Shown in pieces: positions 35,632 through 45,826 of a stretch of 64,000 nt of DNA. Position 1 is the first letter of the stretch; every line of letters starts with the position of its first letter. The stretch lies in NCBI GenBank assembly GCA_019351975.1, contig JABBOG010000005.1:1-64000 (forward strand), read 5' to 3'. The position numbers and the translations under genes were made by a program. The notes under the pieces were generated by a model, which ran no database searches, was not told the origin of the DNA, and saw only the letters and a program-made list of their open reading frames with translations. The DNA is from Acidobacteriota bacterium (GTDB lineage: Bacteria > Acidobacteriota > Terriglobia > Terriglobales > Acidobacteriaceae).

Positions 35632-38600
35632 TCACTCATCGTCGTCGTCCTTCTTCTTCGGATGCTTCACCAGCAACATTGCCGGAGGCGGCTTTGATCC
35701 CATCGCGTCCTCCCACAGAATCAGGTTGAGTTTGTCAGAGTCCGCCCTGTCCGCATGGCTGAAGTCCATCTTCAGCGCTGCCGCCGCACCCGGAGCCGTC
35801 GCCTTGTTCGCTGTATAGATCAGCCCGTTCCCACGATTCGACACATCCGCCGTAAACGCCGGCTGGTCGCCAGGCCCCGTAAACAGAGTCGAAATCATCG
35901 ACGCGAACACATCATTGTTGTTCATCGGAGGCACGCCCAGCAGCGTCTCCATCGTCCTTAGCACGCTCACCGTCGAGTAGAACCGGCTGTCCACAAACGC
36001 CGGCTGCCCAGTCTTCGCGTGCGGCGCATACCTGCTCACCACAATCGCCAGCGAGCGGTGCGCATCCACATGGTCCGCACCGTTCTGCGCATCGTCTTCC
36101 AGAATAAAGAACGCCGTATCGCTCCAGTACGCAGAGTGCGAGATCGCCTCCACCGCGCGTCCAATCGCCAGATCATTGTCTGCCACCGACGACTTCGGTG
36201 ACGGCCCACCAGGCCTGGTCCCCGCCGTATGGTCGTTGGGCAGCCGAAGTTGGATGAAGTTCGGCATCGTGTCGTTACCAGCCGCTCGGTCTCTCTCCCA
36301 CTGCGCCAGATGCCGCAGGAAGATGTTCACGCGAATCTGGTCCGGCACCAGCAGGTTGAAATCAGGCGACTCGGGCGCGAAGTGCCCCACCAGCTCCGGC
36401 TTGGTCGCCACGTTATACGCCAGCCGAGGAATCGCCCACGGCCACAGATTCTTCCCGCCACCCCACTCCTCCGGCAGGGTCTCACCCGGTGCAATCGTCG
36501 ATGTCGTGCATACCGTCACACCGCCCGACATCGCTCCCTGCTTTGGATCGATCTCGATCTTCTTCGCAGCCTTGTCCCCGCAGAAGGTCGACGAGATGTA
36601 CTCCGCAAAGTGATAGATCGTCTTCCCGTGGGCGGCCAGATCGGTCCAAATGTATCCACTCTGCGGCTCGACGACATCCGGAATATGTTGTAGCAGCGGG
36701 TATCCGTCCGCTACCATCCCCTCATAGTCGTATGTTCGTTGACGACCACGATAGTTCTGCTGCCATGTGTCCTCCAGGTAGTCCGTCCCGATGGCCGCAT
36801 TCGACCACACATGGCCGTCGCCCGACACCTCGGCGGAGTCGTAGAAGTTATCCAGCACACCAAACTGCAGCGCAAGCTTATGCTGATTCGGCGTCACCGC
36901 CTCGCCATACATCGTCAGCGCCGGATCGCCGTTGCCGACCTGTTTGCCGTCCTTGGACAGGTCGCCCAGCACTTGATCGTACGTGCGGTTCTCCTTGATG
37001 ATGTAAATCACATGCTTGATCGGACTGACTCCGCCGGTTGCAAACCGGATCGTCTCCTTCGCCGCCTTCATGCGGTTGGACTCTAGCACCGTCTCCGTCG
37101 AAGCCCTCAGTCCTGCTTCCATCGCACTCTCATTGATCGCTGCCAGTGAACCGTACAGCAGCGTCGGGAGATACGTCGAACTTCCGCCGCGCACCCTTCC
37201 GCCCATGGTGTCGACTGGTGTCCGCTGTGGGAAGTTGTTCGGTCCTGTTCCCTTACCTTTGTCGGTCGCGATATATAACTTGCCGCCGCTCTCTACCAGC
37301 GCCAGCGGCATCCACTCCGTCGGCACAAATCCCACCGGTTCCGCCATCCCCTTGGCCTTCGCCATGCTGCGCAGCTTGTGCGGATCGAGCACGGCAACAG
37401 CATCCGATCCCATATTCGCCGCGTATACGCGTGTGCCATGGGCGTTCATTGCCAGCGAAACGGGCTCTGCTCCAAAATAGCTTTGCCCCGGCAGTCGTGT
37501 ATCGAAGTACCCGCGCACCGCAAGCTGCGGTGCCCCCGTCTTGCCAATCGCCACAGCCGCAACCGCATCGCGGTTCGACAACGCCACGTATAGCACGCCC
37601 GCGCGTTCATCCAGCAGCAGCGCGCAAGGATGCGTTCCTGGAGCAATATCCGACTTCGGCTTCAGCAGCGCTACGCGCCGGAGAATCGTTCCATTCACGA
37701 GGTCCAACTCCACCACGTCGCTCGCGTTCCACAGCGCCACAAACGCGCGCCGCCCATCTTTCGTCACCGCAACAGCAATCGGATAGGTCGACGGAACATC
37801 TACACTCTCGCTCACATCGAAGCTACGCTCAATTGTCCCCGTCTTCGCGTCTATCAGTACAACCGTGTCCGAGAGGTTTTCCGCAACCAGCAGCCTCTCT
37901 TTCGTTCCGGGCACCACCGCAATTGCTGCCGGATACGAGATCCCTGTCGTACCATCGATCGTTCCGAGGTACGCCGTATGGCGCCCGCCTGTCAGGTTCA
38001 CCAGCGGCAGCTTCAAGAAGTCCAGGGGTGTCAGCACCCCGTTCGCGAATCCATACACTACGATCCCGTTGCCAGTCTTCTTTCCTCCATCGCCCACCGG
38101 GTCGGTCGACGATGCAAGGCTTGCGTACACCTTCGAACCGTCCGCGCTGAATGCCAGCCCTGAGAAGAACGTCTGCGTCGCGCCTGCCGCTACGCGTGCA
38201 TCCGGAAAGTCGCGAACCCTACCGCTCTCTGTGTCCATCACGGCAAGTGACTGCGCATACTTGGACTCGAACGTCCCATAGCCCGCATTGAGGCTCACTA
38301 CCCAACGCCCATCCGGCGACACCGCAAGCGACATCGGCAAGCTGTTCAACCGCTGTGGATCACCTGGCGCCGGCAGCAGCAACTGCTTGCTCGTCGGTAG
38401 ATTCACCACAGTAGACGCAGGCTGTTGCGCACGTATACAGCAACCCACGCACGCCACAAATCCTATCGCAAATACCGCCACTGTCTTTATCGTCGCCAAT
38501 GCCTTCGTGCCTCCATCCAGAGCCTGCCCACCTTCGCGGCCTTTGTTCTCGACTGTTTCTCTGTACGATGTCGCCGTCACAACAGCCCGATACAAGCCAC

Positions 38601-38667
38601 ATTCATACAGCGAATTATCGTCAGGAATAGCAGTGAACCCGGTGCAACCAAGATAGAGCCACAACAT
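35632..38667 (-). CDS. bifunctional YncE/YVTN beta-propeller and phosphoesterase (alkaline phosphatase superfamily) protein
   Basis: Propeller repeats (VSPDGRWVVSLNAGYG, AVTKDGRRAFVALWNASDVVELDL) and phosphoesterase motifs (IKHVIYIIKENRTYDQVLGDL, SAYWSDTAFFILEDDAQNGADHVDAHRS). True start probably downstream of 38667. Confidence 0.9.
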   Translation of the reverse strand: MLWLYLGCTGFTAIPDDNSLYECGLYRAVVTATSYRETVENKGREGGQALDGGTKALATIKTVAVFAIGFVACVGCCIRAQQPASTVVNLPTSKQLLLPAPGDPQRLNSLPMSLAVSPDGRWVVSLNAGYGTFESKYAQSLAVMDTESGRVRDFPDARVAAGATQTFFSGLAFSADGSKVYASLASSTDPVGDGGKKTGNGIVVYGFANGVLTPLDFLKLPLVNLTGGRHTAYLGTIDGTTGISYPAAIAVVPGTKERLLVAENLSDTVVLIDAKTGTIERSFDVSESVDVPSTYPIAVAVTKDGRRAFVALWNASDVVELDLVNGTILRRVALLKPKSDIAPGTHPCALLLDERAGVLYVALSNRDAVAAVAIGKTGAPQLAVRGYFDTRLPGQSYFGAEPVSLAMNAHGTRVYAANMGSDAVAVLDPHKLRSMAKAKGMAEPVGFVPTEWMPLALVESGGKLYIATDKGKGTGPNNFPQRTPVDTMGGRVRGGSSTYLPTLLYGSLAAINESAMEAGLRASTETVLESNRMKAAKETIRFATGGVSPIKHVIYIIKENRTYDQVLGDLSKDGKQVGNGDPALTMYGEAVTPNQHKLALQFGVLDNFYDSAEVSGDGHVWSNAAIGTDYLEDTWQQNYRGRQRTYDYEGMVADGYPLLQHIPDVVEPQSGYIWTDLAAHGKTIYHFAEYISSTFCGDKAAKKIEIDPKQGAMSGGVTVCTTSTIAPGETLPEEWGGGKNLWPWAIPRLAYNVATKPELVGHFAPESPDFNLLVPDQIRVNIFLRHLAQWERDRAAGNDTMPNFIQLRLPNDHTAGTRPGGPSPKSSVADNDLAIGRAVEAISHSAYWSDTAFFILEDDAQNGADHVDAHRSLAIVVSRYAPHAKTGQPAFVDSRFYSTVSVLRTMETLLGVPPMNNNDVFASMISTLFTGPGDQPAFTADVSNRGNGLIYTANKATAPGAAAALKMDFSHADRADSDKLNLILWEDAMGSKPPPAMLLVKHPKKKDDDDE

Positions 38668-39062
38668 GAATACAATATTTCACGGATTTCACGATAGACC
38701 CGCGACAGCCCACAACGCGGTTTGGGGTGCAGACCCTGTTCGCGGTTGACCGCTGGATGTGGACAACCTTGAGACGCGGGTCCGCAACAATCTGAACCAT
38801 TCCAATGAAGCTGGAGGCGCCGGAATTCGGCGTTGTCCCTGAAGGGAAGCGCCGCTTGCTCCTCCGACGGATCGCTTCGCTGCATACGCGAATCATCTCG
38901 GATCAACGCTTGAACCACAAGCATTTCATGCGATCAACACCACGAGCGATTACGACGCCTTTGATCTTCTATTCACCTTGCTGACGTACGTTGGCAGTCA
39001 TCATCCAGCAGGTAAAGGCACCTCTGATTTCAATCTCACTCACGCAAAGGTGAATATCACAC

Positions 39063-42000
39063 ATGAAACACCGTCTTCTCGCACCTCTGTTGCTCTTCAC
39101 GGCCAGTATCATCGCACCTGCTCTCCTCCCGCTCTCTTCGACCGCCTTGTATGCCCAAGTCACCCTCGGAACGCTCAACGGCACAGTCACCGACTCCACC
39201 GGCGCGCTGGTCAAAGGCGCAACGATCACCGCCATCGACAACCAGACCGGAGCGACCCGCTCTGCCAAGGCAAATTCCAGCGGAGCCTACACGCTGAACG
39301 ATCTGGCAGTCGGCACCTACGACCTAACGATCGAGGCCTCAGGCTTCAACACGGCAAAGATCGCGGGTGTCCGAATCCAGGCCGACCGCACGGCGACCCA
39401 GACCATCAAGCTGAAGCCCGGTGCAGTCTCAACCGTCACGGAAGTCCAGGCCACGCCGCAGCTCGACGCCACCGACATCACCAACGGCTATGTCCTGGAT
39501 GCGTCCACCATCGAGGCCATACCGCTCGGCACCGGCAGCTTCACGCAGCTCGCCACTCTCTCGCCCGGCGTCCAAGCCGACCCGCTCGCCGACACCGGCA
39601 CCAACACCGGCCTCGGCAACCAGAACATCTACGCCAACGGCCAGCGCCTCTCCTCCAACACCTTCACCATGAACTCGGTCGTCTCGAACAACCTCTTCAA
39701 CGGTGCCAGCTCCTCACAGGTCGCCGAGAGCCGCGCCGTACTGAACACCGGTGAGTCCTTCCAGACCAACGGGACCATCCGCACCAACACCTCTATCTTC
39801 GACGCCATCGGCCAGGCGCTGCCCTCGCCACCGCAGCAGACCATCGGCGAAGAGCGCGTCAACACCTCGATGTTCGACGCGAGCCAGGGTGCCACCGCCG
39901 GCGCTCACATTGACGTCTCCACCAAGACCGGCTCGAACCAGTACCACGGCTCGGTCTATGGCAACTTCGAGACCTCCGCGCTCAACGCGAACCCCTTCTT
40001 CAACAAGCAGATCGGTCTGCCCACCCCAGACCTCCACCGCTATGTCATCGGCACCGAACTCGGCGGCCCCATCAAGAAGGACAAGCTCTTCTTCTACGCC
40101 AGCTACCAGCTCACCCGCGCCCGCGACCAGCTCAACTCCAGCACCTCCTACTTCGTTCCTACCGGCCTGACAGACGACCGCAGCCCAGCCGGTCTGCAGG
40201 CGGTCGTCACCGCTGCTGGCCTGCCGCCGGGCACCGCCATCGACCCCGTCGCTCTCGCCTTCTTCCAGGCCAAGCTGCCCAGCGGCCAATACCTCATCCG
40301 CTCGCCCCAGGTGCAGGATTCGCCCGTCGTCTTCAACGGTGCCTCCTCGAAGTTCGACGCCACCCAGGTCAACGGCAACCTGACCTACGTCGTCAGCAGC
40401 AAGGACACGCTCAACGGCCGCTACTACTTCCAGCATGACCCCACCGAGAGCCCCTTCTCCTCCACCTCGCTCGAAGGCTTCCCACAGAAGTTCAACGCCG
40501 GCAGCCAGGTCTCCTCAATCGAAAACACGACCATCCTCTCGCCGCACCTAAGCTGGGACCAGAAGATCGGCCTGCTCCGTATGACAGTGCAGTCCGACAC
40601 CGGCCAGCCCTTCGGCCCGTCGGCGGTCGGCATCAACCTCTTCGGCAGCAACCTGCTGCCGGGCATCACGCTCAACAGCGTCGACTCAGCCGGCAACGCC
40701 CTTAGCATCGGACCAACCTCCAACTTCTCCAACACAGGCTTCGCCCAGAACACGATTGAAGGCACCACGTCGGTCACCTACATCCTCGGCAAGCACTCAC
40801 TTTCGGCCGGCGGCAACTACGACTTCACCCAGCTCAACATCCTCAACCGCGCCAACCAGGTCGCTTCGCTGCAATACAACAGTGCTGCTGACTTCATCAC
40901 CGGCGGCCCGCTCTACACCCAGGGCGGAAACTCCGTCTACTTCGAAGGCGCCAGCAACCGCTACTACCGTTCGCCGCAGGTCGGTGCCTACGCACAGGAC
41001 CAGTGGAAGGCGACACCAGCCCTCACCGTCACCGCAGGCATCCGCTTCGACTACGATGGCGGCCTCTACGAAAAGTACGGCAACCTGGTTAACTTCGACC
41101 CCTCGAAATACAACTACGATCTGACCTCTGACACCATCACCAACTCCGGCCTCGTCATCGCAGGCAACAACCCGAACTACGCCACACCGGGCGCCTCAAA
41201 GTCCACCCTGACCGAGCGTCAGTGGGGCATTGCGCCGCGCATCGGCCTCGCCTACAGCGTCAACCCCAAGCTCGTCGTTCGCACTGGCTTCGGTATCTAC
41301 TATGACCGCGGGGAGTTCTTCACCGAGTTCTCGCCCTCGGCCGGCGGCGGCTTCAACGGCCCCTTCGGCGTCACCCTGCAGCCACCCTTCGTGCAGCCTG
41401 TCTACGCGACCTCATCCAGCACCTCCGAGAATCCCTTCGGCACCACCCTGCCGACCGTCGATACCAATCCCAACACCTTCATCCAGAACCTACCCAACCA
41501 GGCCGCACTCATCAACGGAACCAGCCCGTACCTCTTCGGCTCCTACGCCGCAAACAACAAGCTGCCCTACACCGAGAACTGGTCGCTCGATGTCCAGTAC
41601 CAGCTCCTCAAGAACACCGTAGCCACCGTCGGCTACACCGGCAACCACGGCGTGCACCAGACCGTACCGCTGCCCTTCAACCAGCCGCAGGTGGCAACTC
41701 CTTCGCACCCGGTCAACGGCCAGATATACAGCTATGGCTACAACGCAACGGACGCCAACGGCAACACGCTGCTCTCTGAGCCCTACAACACCTCGACCGG
41801 CGGTAACACCGACCTCCGCGTTCCCTACATCGGCTACAGCCCCAACTCGGTCGAGTGGTCCGCCATTGGCTGGTCCAACTTCGATGCGCTCGAGGTCTCC
41901 GTGCACCAGAACACCTGGCACGGTCTCGAGTATCAACTCTCCTACACATGGTCGCACTCTCTCGATACCTCGAGCGGCTTCGGCATCTTCTATAACGGCA

Positions 42001-42785
42001 ACAACGCGCAGAACCTCCGCTCAGGCTATGCGTCGTCAGACTACGACCGCACCCACGTCACGAGCCTCAGCTTCAACTACCAGGCTCCTGGCTACACCGC
42101 CGGGTCGACCTTCGAGCGCGCGGCGACCAAGGGCTGGGGTCTCAGTGGCATCACCACCCTTGAAAGCGGCCAGCCGTACAACGTCTACGACTTCTCCGGC
42201 ACCGTCGGGAGCATCTTCTTCTCTTCGAACGACTACCTCACGAACCCGGTGCTTCCGCTCGCTCCCGGCGTAACGCCCAAGCAGGCGCTCACAGGGCACA
42301 GCGGCGCGTTCGTCAACCCCAACAACCCGAATGGCTCACCCAACTACGCCGACGCGGCCTTCAAACCGACCGCCTTCGCCTATCCCTTGTTGGCTCCTGG
42401 CCAGAGTGGTGTACCGGCCTGCGGCCCGACCACAGCTGGCACCACAGCTTGCGATACGGTCGAGTCAACCTTCGCCAGCGGCGGACGCAATATCTTCCGC
42501 GGCGCATTCCAGAAGCGGGCCGATCTGTCTCTCTACAAAGAGACCGAGCTGCCGCGCAATCTGCGCCTACGCATCTCGATGGAGGTCTTCAACGTCACCA
42601 ACACCGGCAGCTTTGATACACCTGGCAATAACTTCACCGGGTCAAACTTCAACAACCCACCCACCTTCCTGCCGCTTGGTCCAGGTGCCGATCCTAACAC
42701 CTTCGCCAGCCAGGGAGTTGGTGCCGTCACCAACCCCATCGGCAGCCCCCGCCAGATACAGTTCTACGGCATCTTGAACTTCTAA
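39063..42785 (+). CDS. TonB-dependent receptor, carboxypeptidase-regulatory-like N-terminal domain (Oar-like)
   Basis: LGTLNGTVTDSTGALVKGATITAIDNQTGATRSAKANSSGAYTLNDLAVGTYDLTIEASGF; long Asn/Thr/aromatic-rich beta barrel; 1240 aa. Confidence 0.95.
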   Translation: MKHRLLAPLLLFTASIIAPALLPLSSTALYAQVTLGTLNGTVTDSTGALVKGATITAIDNQTGATRSAKANSSGAYTLNDLAVGTYDLTIEASGFNTAKIAGVRIQADRTATQTIKLKPGAVSTVTEVQATPQLDATDITNGYVLDASTIEAIPLGTGSFTQLATLSPGVQADPLADTGTNTGLGNQNIYANGQRLSSNTFTMNSVVSNNLFNGASSSQVAESRAVLNTGESFQTNGTIRTNTSIFDAIGQALPSPPQQTIGEERVNTSMFDASQGATAGAHIDVSTKTGSNQYHGSVYGNFETSALNANPFFNKQIGLPTPDLHRYVIGTELGGPIKKDKLFFYASYQLTRARDQLNSSTSYFVPTGLTDDRSPAGLQAVVTAAGLPPGTAIDPVALAFFQAKLPSGQYLIRSPQVQDSPVVFNGASSKFDATQVNGNLTYVVSSKDTLNGRYYFQHDPTESPFSSTSLEGFPQKFNAGSQVSSIENTTILSPHLSWDQKIGLLRMTVQSDTGQPFGPSAVGINLFGSNLLPGITLNSVDSAGNALSIGPTSNFSNTGFAQNTIEGTTSVTYILGKHSLSAGGNYDFTQLNILNRANQVASLQYNSAADFITGGPLYTQGGNSVYFEGASNRYYRSPQVGAYAQDQWKATPALTVTAGIRFDYDGGLYEKYGNLVNFDPSKYNYDLTSDTITNSGLVIAGNNPNYATPGASKSTLTERQWGIAPRIGLAYSVNPKLVVRTGFGIYYDRGEFFTEFSPSAGGGFNGPFGVTLQPPFVQPVYATSSSTSENPFGTTLPTVDTNPNTFIQNLPNQAALINGTSPYLFGSYAANNKLPYTENWSLDVQYQLLKNTVATVGYTGNHGVHQTVPLPFNQPQVATPSHPVNGQIYSYGYNATDANGNTLLSEPYNTSTGGNTDLRVPYIGYSPNSVEWSAIGWSNFDALEVSVHQNTWHGLEYQLSYTWSHSLDTSSGFGIFYNGNNAQNLRSGYASSDYDRTHVTSLSFNYQAPGYTAGSTFERAATKGWGLSGITTLESGQPYNVYDFSGTVGSIFFSSNDYLTNPVLPLAPGVTPKQALTGHSGAFVNPNNPNGSPNYADAAFKPTAFAYPLLAPGQSGVPACGPTTAGTTACDTVESTFASGGRNIFRGAFQKRADLSLYKETELPRNLRLRISMEVFNVTNTGSFDTPGNNFTGSNFNNPPTFLPLGPGADPNTFASQGVGAVTNPIGSPRQIQFYGILNF

Positions 42786-42828
42786 CTAAGGTCTTCTCAC
42801 TGAAGCCCTCATCCAACCGCTGCAAACA

Positions 42829-42868
42829 AGACGCCTCACTCCGCAAACCAGCGAAGTGGGGCGTCTTC
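42829..42868. terminator. hairpin between convergent genes
   Basis: AAGACGCCTCACTCCGC-aaacca-GCGAAGTGGGGCGTCTT, 17-bp near-perfect stem. Confidence 0.7.
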
Positions 42869-42988
42869 GTGAATGCAACAGAATGATCCATCTCCGCAAT
42901 GCCGTCCGGCGGTGAGTTGTAGCTCCCTTTGGTCGCGGGGCTCACGGAACGATTAAGTATTAGCAGGACAAATGCGGCTGGTGGTGAG

Positions 42989-43441
42989 TCAGATGACGAA
43001 GTCGGGGGTGTAGTCGGCGAAGAGGCCGCTGGCGGGCTGGATGATGCGGACGGGACGGTCGGTGTCGTGGGGATGCATGCGGACCCAGTGCCATGCGTGG
43101 GTGAGCTCGTCGGAGCGGTAGTAGCGGGCTTCGGCCTGCAGGCCGCCAGCGGTGACGACGGCCATCTCGGCGGCCTCTTCCCACTGCTCGTCGCAGACGA
43201 TGGCGAGGCGCGCGATGGAGGCGGTGTGTTCACGGAGGAAGTGCATCTCGTCCCAGCGTGCGAGCCAGGTTGCGCCGTGCATGTCGGTGAGGTCGGCGAG
43301 GACGCCCATGGGCTTGTTGCCGTTTGCGGCGGTGGCGCGGTCGAGTTCGAGTGTGAGTGCAGCGATGTCGTCTGCGGTGAGCTTGCCGACGACTTTGAAG
43401 CCGAATGCGGGGCCGTTACTTTCTTTCAGTGCTTCGATCAT
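42989..43441 (-). CDS. SpoIIAA-like (STAS/SEC14-type) protein
   Basis: MIEALKESNGPAFGFKVVGKLTADDIAALTLELDRA...MGVLADLTDMHGATWLARWDEMHFLREHTASIARLAIVCDEQWE. Confidence 0.8.
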   Translation of the reverse strand: MIEALKESNGPAFGFKVVGKLTADDIAALTLELDRATAANGNKPMGVLADLTDMHGATWLARWDEMHFLREHTASIARLAIVCDEQWEEAAEMAVVTAGGLQAEARYYRSDELTHAWHWVRMHPHDTDRPVRIIQPASGLFADYTPDFVI

Positions 43442-43575
43442 GTGGTGAAAACCCTCCGTTCTATTTGACCATTGAATCGGAGGGTTGTGTAGGTTGAGGG
43501 TGTCAAAGCGACTCTCCTCATTGAACTGGCGTGCAGCGTCGAACAAGCAGATGTTGAGGTGCTTCTCGATAATCT

Positions 43576-45261
43576 CTAGAACTTTTGGAATTTTACATCG
43601 ATGTACAAATTTGAACTGACGGGGTTTCCCGCCAACGTCGCAGGTTTGAATCTGTACTGCTTCACGGCTTCGAGAGCACTTTGATCGAAATCAGAGCCAA
43701 GACTCTTCTTGACGGAGACGTTGGTCGGTAGGCCATCTGTGTTGACCGTCAGTGCAACTACGACGGTGCCGTCGAAAGCCCCCTTGTTCTTCTCAGCGGG
43801 TGGAAAGATCGGACCCGTACCTTGATGGATTAAGGCCGGGCGAGTTGCGCCTGACGCGGACTGGCCAACTCCAGGGGATGCATGATCTGGAGCGGCTGAA
43901 CCGTTAGTGTCCAGTGAGAAGTTCACCGTGATTGTGGTGTCGACCTCGGTGGGTTGGCCGTTGTGCATGAACGGGGCATAGGTCCACTGCTTGACCGCTG
44001 CCCATGCTGCCTTGGTCAGTTCTGGTGGACCGGACAGCACCTTCAGGCTTGCGATCTGGCCGTCTTTGCCGATGGTTGCGCTAAGCACCACCTTACCCTG
44101 GATACCGGCGGCCTTCGCTTCTTTTGGATAGATGGGCTGAACAAAACTCAGGCGTGTGCCAGCAATGACTTTTGCTGATACGTATTGAGCCGAGTCAACC
44201 TGCGCTGACGTTGATTCCTGACTCAGCGAGTCTGACGGCGCCACGTTCATGTGCAGGGCGAGGGCGGAGGCGCAGGTTCCGCAGGCGATGGCGAGGCACG
44301 CAGCGAGGGTGGCAAGGCGGCGTGCGAGGCGTGGCTGGGTGGGATTCTGTGTGAGGTTCATGACTCTCCTCTCGAAGATGTTGGCATCGAAGATACCGAT
44401 GGCGTGGAGGGTTTTATCGGGCGGGCGCTGCGCGAAGATGGCTGCCAGACGAAGGAGTGAGCGGGCGAAGCGGTGGGAACCGTCGAGCGCGTCGGCGGCC
44501 ATGGTGTCGCAAACCATCTCGCGGGATTGTTCGAGGCGGGAGCGGGTGAGCCAGAGGAGCGGATGATAGGCGATGGGGAGCGTAAGCGCGGCGTAGGCGA
44601 GGTTCTTTGCGAAGTCGTTGCGATGCATGTGGGCGCACTCGTGGGCGAGCGCGGCGTTGAGGTCTTCGGCGAGGAGTTCCGACGGCAGAGCGACGGGGAG
44701 CAGCAGCAGGCGGTGGCGAATGCCGATGGTTACAGGAGATGCGGTGTGCAGCGATGCGGCAACGCGGACGTTGCACAGGTGGAAGTGGTTGCAGCAGCGG
44801 GCCCAGGTGATGGCGGCAGCGCCGGTGAGGTGGAAAGGTGCTGCGTTGCGCTGCATGGCGCGGGTTCGAGTGAGACTCCAGAGCAGGCGCGCGGCGAAGT
44901 ATGCGGTGGCGAAGAGATAGACGGCGGCGACGGCCGATAGGAGATGCGGCGAAACGTGCGAAGATCTGGACGCGAAGCCCGGGCCTGCGAGGATGGTAAT
45001 GTGGGCGTCTGCGCGCGCCGCGCCGGAGAGGAGGTTCCATGGCAGGCAGCGAAGGAGGGTGTCGATGGCGGCGCGAGAGGGTGTGGGACGGGCGGGAAGG
45101 AGGGTTTCGGCGAGGAGAGCGGCGACCCAGATGCTGTGCTCGACCGCAGGGCCGCTGCTGCGGGCGATACGGGACGCAAGCCATGCGGCGGCGAAGACCA
45201 GCGGCACCTGCCAGAGAGAGTTGAGGAGATAGGTGAGGATGAGGGCCTGTGCGGTATTCAT
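43576..45261 (-). CDS. M56 (BlaR1-like) membrane metallopeptidase fused to two TonB C-terminal-like domains
   Basis: HECAHMHRNDFAKNLAY...LEQSREMVCDTMAAD; TonB_C-like repeats PIYPKEAKAAGIQGKVVLSATIGKDGQIASLKVLSGPPELTKAAWAAVKQWTYAPF and IFPPAEKNKGAFDGTVVVALTVNTDGLPTNVSVKKSLGSDFDQSALEAVKQYRFKPA. Confidence 0.9.
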   Translation of the reverse strand: MNTAQALILTYLLNSLWQVPLVFAAAWLASRIARSSGPAVEHSIWVAALLAETLLPARPTPSRAAIDTLLRCLPWNLLSGAARADAHITILAGPGFASRSSHVSPHLLSAVAAVYLFATAYFAARLLWSLTRTRAMQRNAAPFHLTGAAAITWARCCNHFHLCNVRVAASLHTASPVTIGIRHRLLLLPVALPSELLAEDLNAALAHECAHMHRNDFAKNLAYAALTLPIAYHPLLWLTRSRLEQSREMVCDTMAADALDGSHRFARSLLRLAAIFAQRPPDKTLHAIGIFDANIFERRVMNLTQNPTQPRLARRLATLAACLAIACGTCASALALHMNVAPSDSLSQESTSAQVDSAQYVSAKVIAGTRLSFVQPIYPKEAKAAGIQGKVVLSATIGKDGQIASLKVLSGPPELTKAAWAAVKQWTYAPFMHNGQPTEVDTTITVNFSLDTNGSAAPDHASPGVGQSASGATRPALIHQGTGPIFPPAEKNKGAFDGTVVVALTVNTDGLPTNVSVKKSLGSDFDQSALEAVKQYRFKPATLAGNPVSSNLYIDVKFQKF

Positions 45262-45638
45262 GCGTCGCGCTCCTCTTCTTTGAGGCGTTTGCTGAGTTTG
45301 GCGAGCCTTTTGGGGTCGATCTGGCGGCTTTTGACGAGGCTCATGACGAGGTCTTCGGCAGAGCCGCCGAACATGCGGTCGATGAGGTCGCGGAGGGCGT
45401 GGCTGCTGGCTTTGGCCTCGGTGACGGCGGCGGCGTACTGGAAGGCGCGGCCGTGGCGAGCGCGGGTGAGCTTTCCTTTGCGGACGAGGATGTTGAGCAT
45501 GGTCTGGACGGTGGTGTAGGCGAGCTGCTGCTCCAGACCGGTTTGGACGTCGGTGACGCTGCTGGATTCGCGCTTCCAGACGACCTGCATGATCTGGAGT
45601 TCGAGCTTGGTGAGGGTGGATTTTTCGGGCTTTGGCAA
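45258..45638 (-). CDS. BlaI/MecI/CopY family transcriptional repressor
   Basis: LTKLELQIMQVVWKRESSSVTDVQTGLEQQLAYTTVQTMLNILVRKGKLTRARHGRAFQYAAAV; probable TTG start with AGGAG RBS; overlaps the M56 ORF. Confidence 0.93.
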   Translation of the reverse strand: MPKPEKSTLTKLELQIMQVVWKRESSSVTDVQTGLEQQLAYTTVQTMLNILVRKGKLTRARHGRAFQYAAAVTEAKASSHALRDLIDRMFGGSAEDLVMSLVKSRQIDPKRLAKLSKRLKEEERDA

Positions 45639-45663
45639 GGGGCGAACTCCTATTTGATTAGGA

Positions 45664-45692
45664 CGATAGACGGGGATGGCTTGGGTGTCAAC
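45664..45692 (-). promoter_or_regulatory. sigma70-type promoter of the BlaI-like gene
   Basis: Minus strand TTGACA (45692-45687), 17-nt spacer, TATCGT (45669-45664). Confidence 0.6.
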
Positions 45693-45752
45693 TAAATTCT
45701 TAGGAGTCTGGTTTATGGGCTTTGGGTAGCGGGTATGCAGGCCGTCGAAAGA

Positions 45753-45782
45753 TTGTTGAAAAAAGTTTGTTCGCTCTACAAT
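45753..45782 (+). promoter_or_regulatory. possible promoter of the ECF sigma gene
   Basis: TTGTTG - 18 nt - TACAAT on the plus strand upstream of 45827. Confidence 0.4.
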
Positions 45783-45826
45783 ATCCGGCCTTGCGGAACG
45801 CTAACCCCTGTAGATAACGGGCTCCG

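Noticed and set aside
38690-39060. Possible gene remnant between the phosphoesterase fusion and the TonB receptor
   Set aside because: Short frame (…QAFHAINTTSDYDAFDLLFTLLT) looks somewhat protein-like but cannot be assigned to a family or distinguished from chance without a search.
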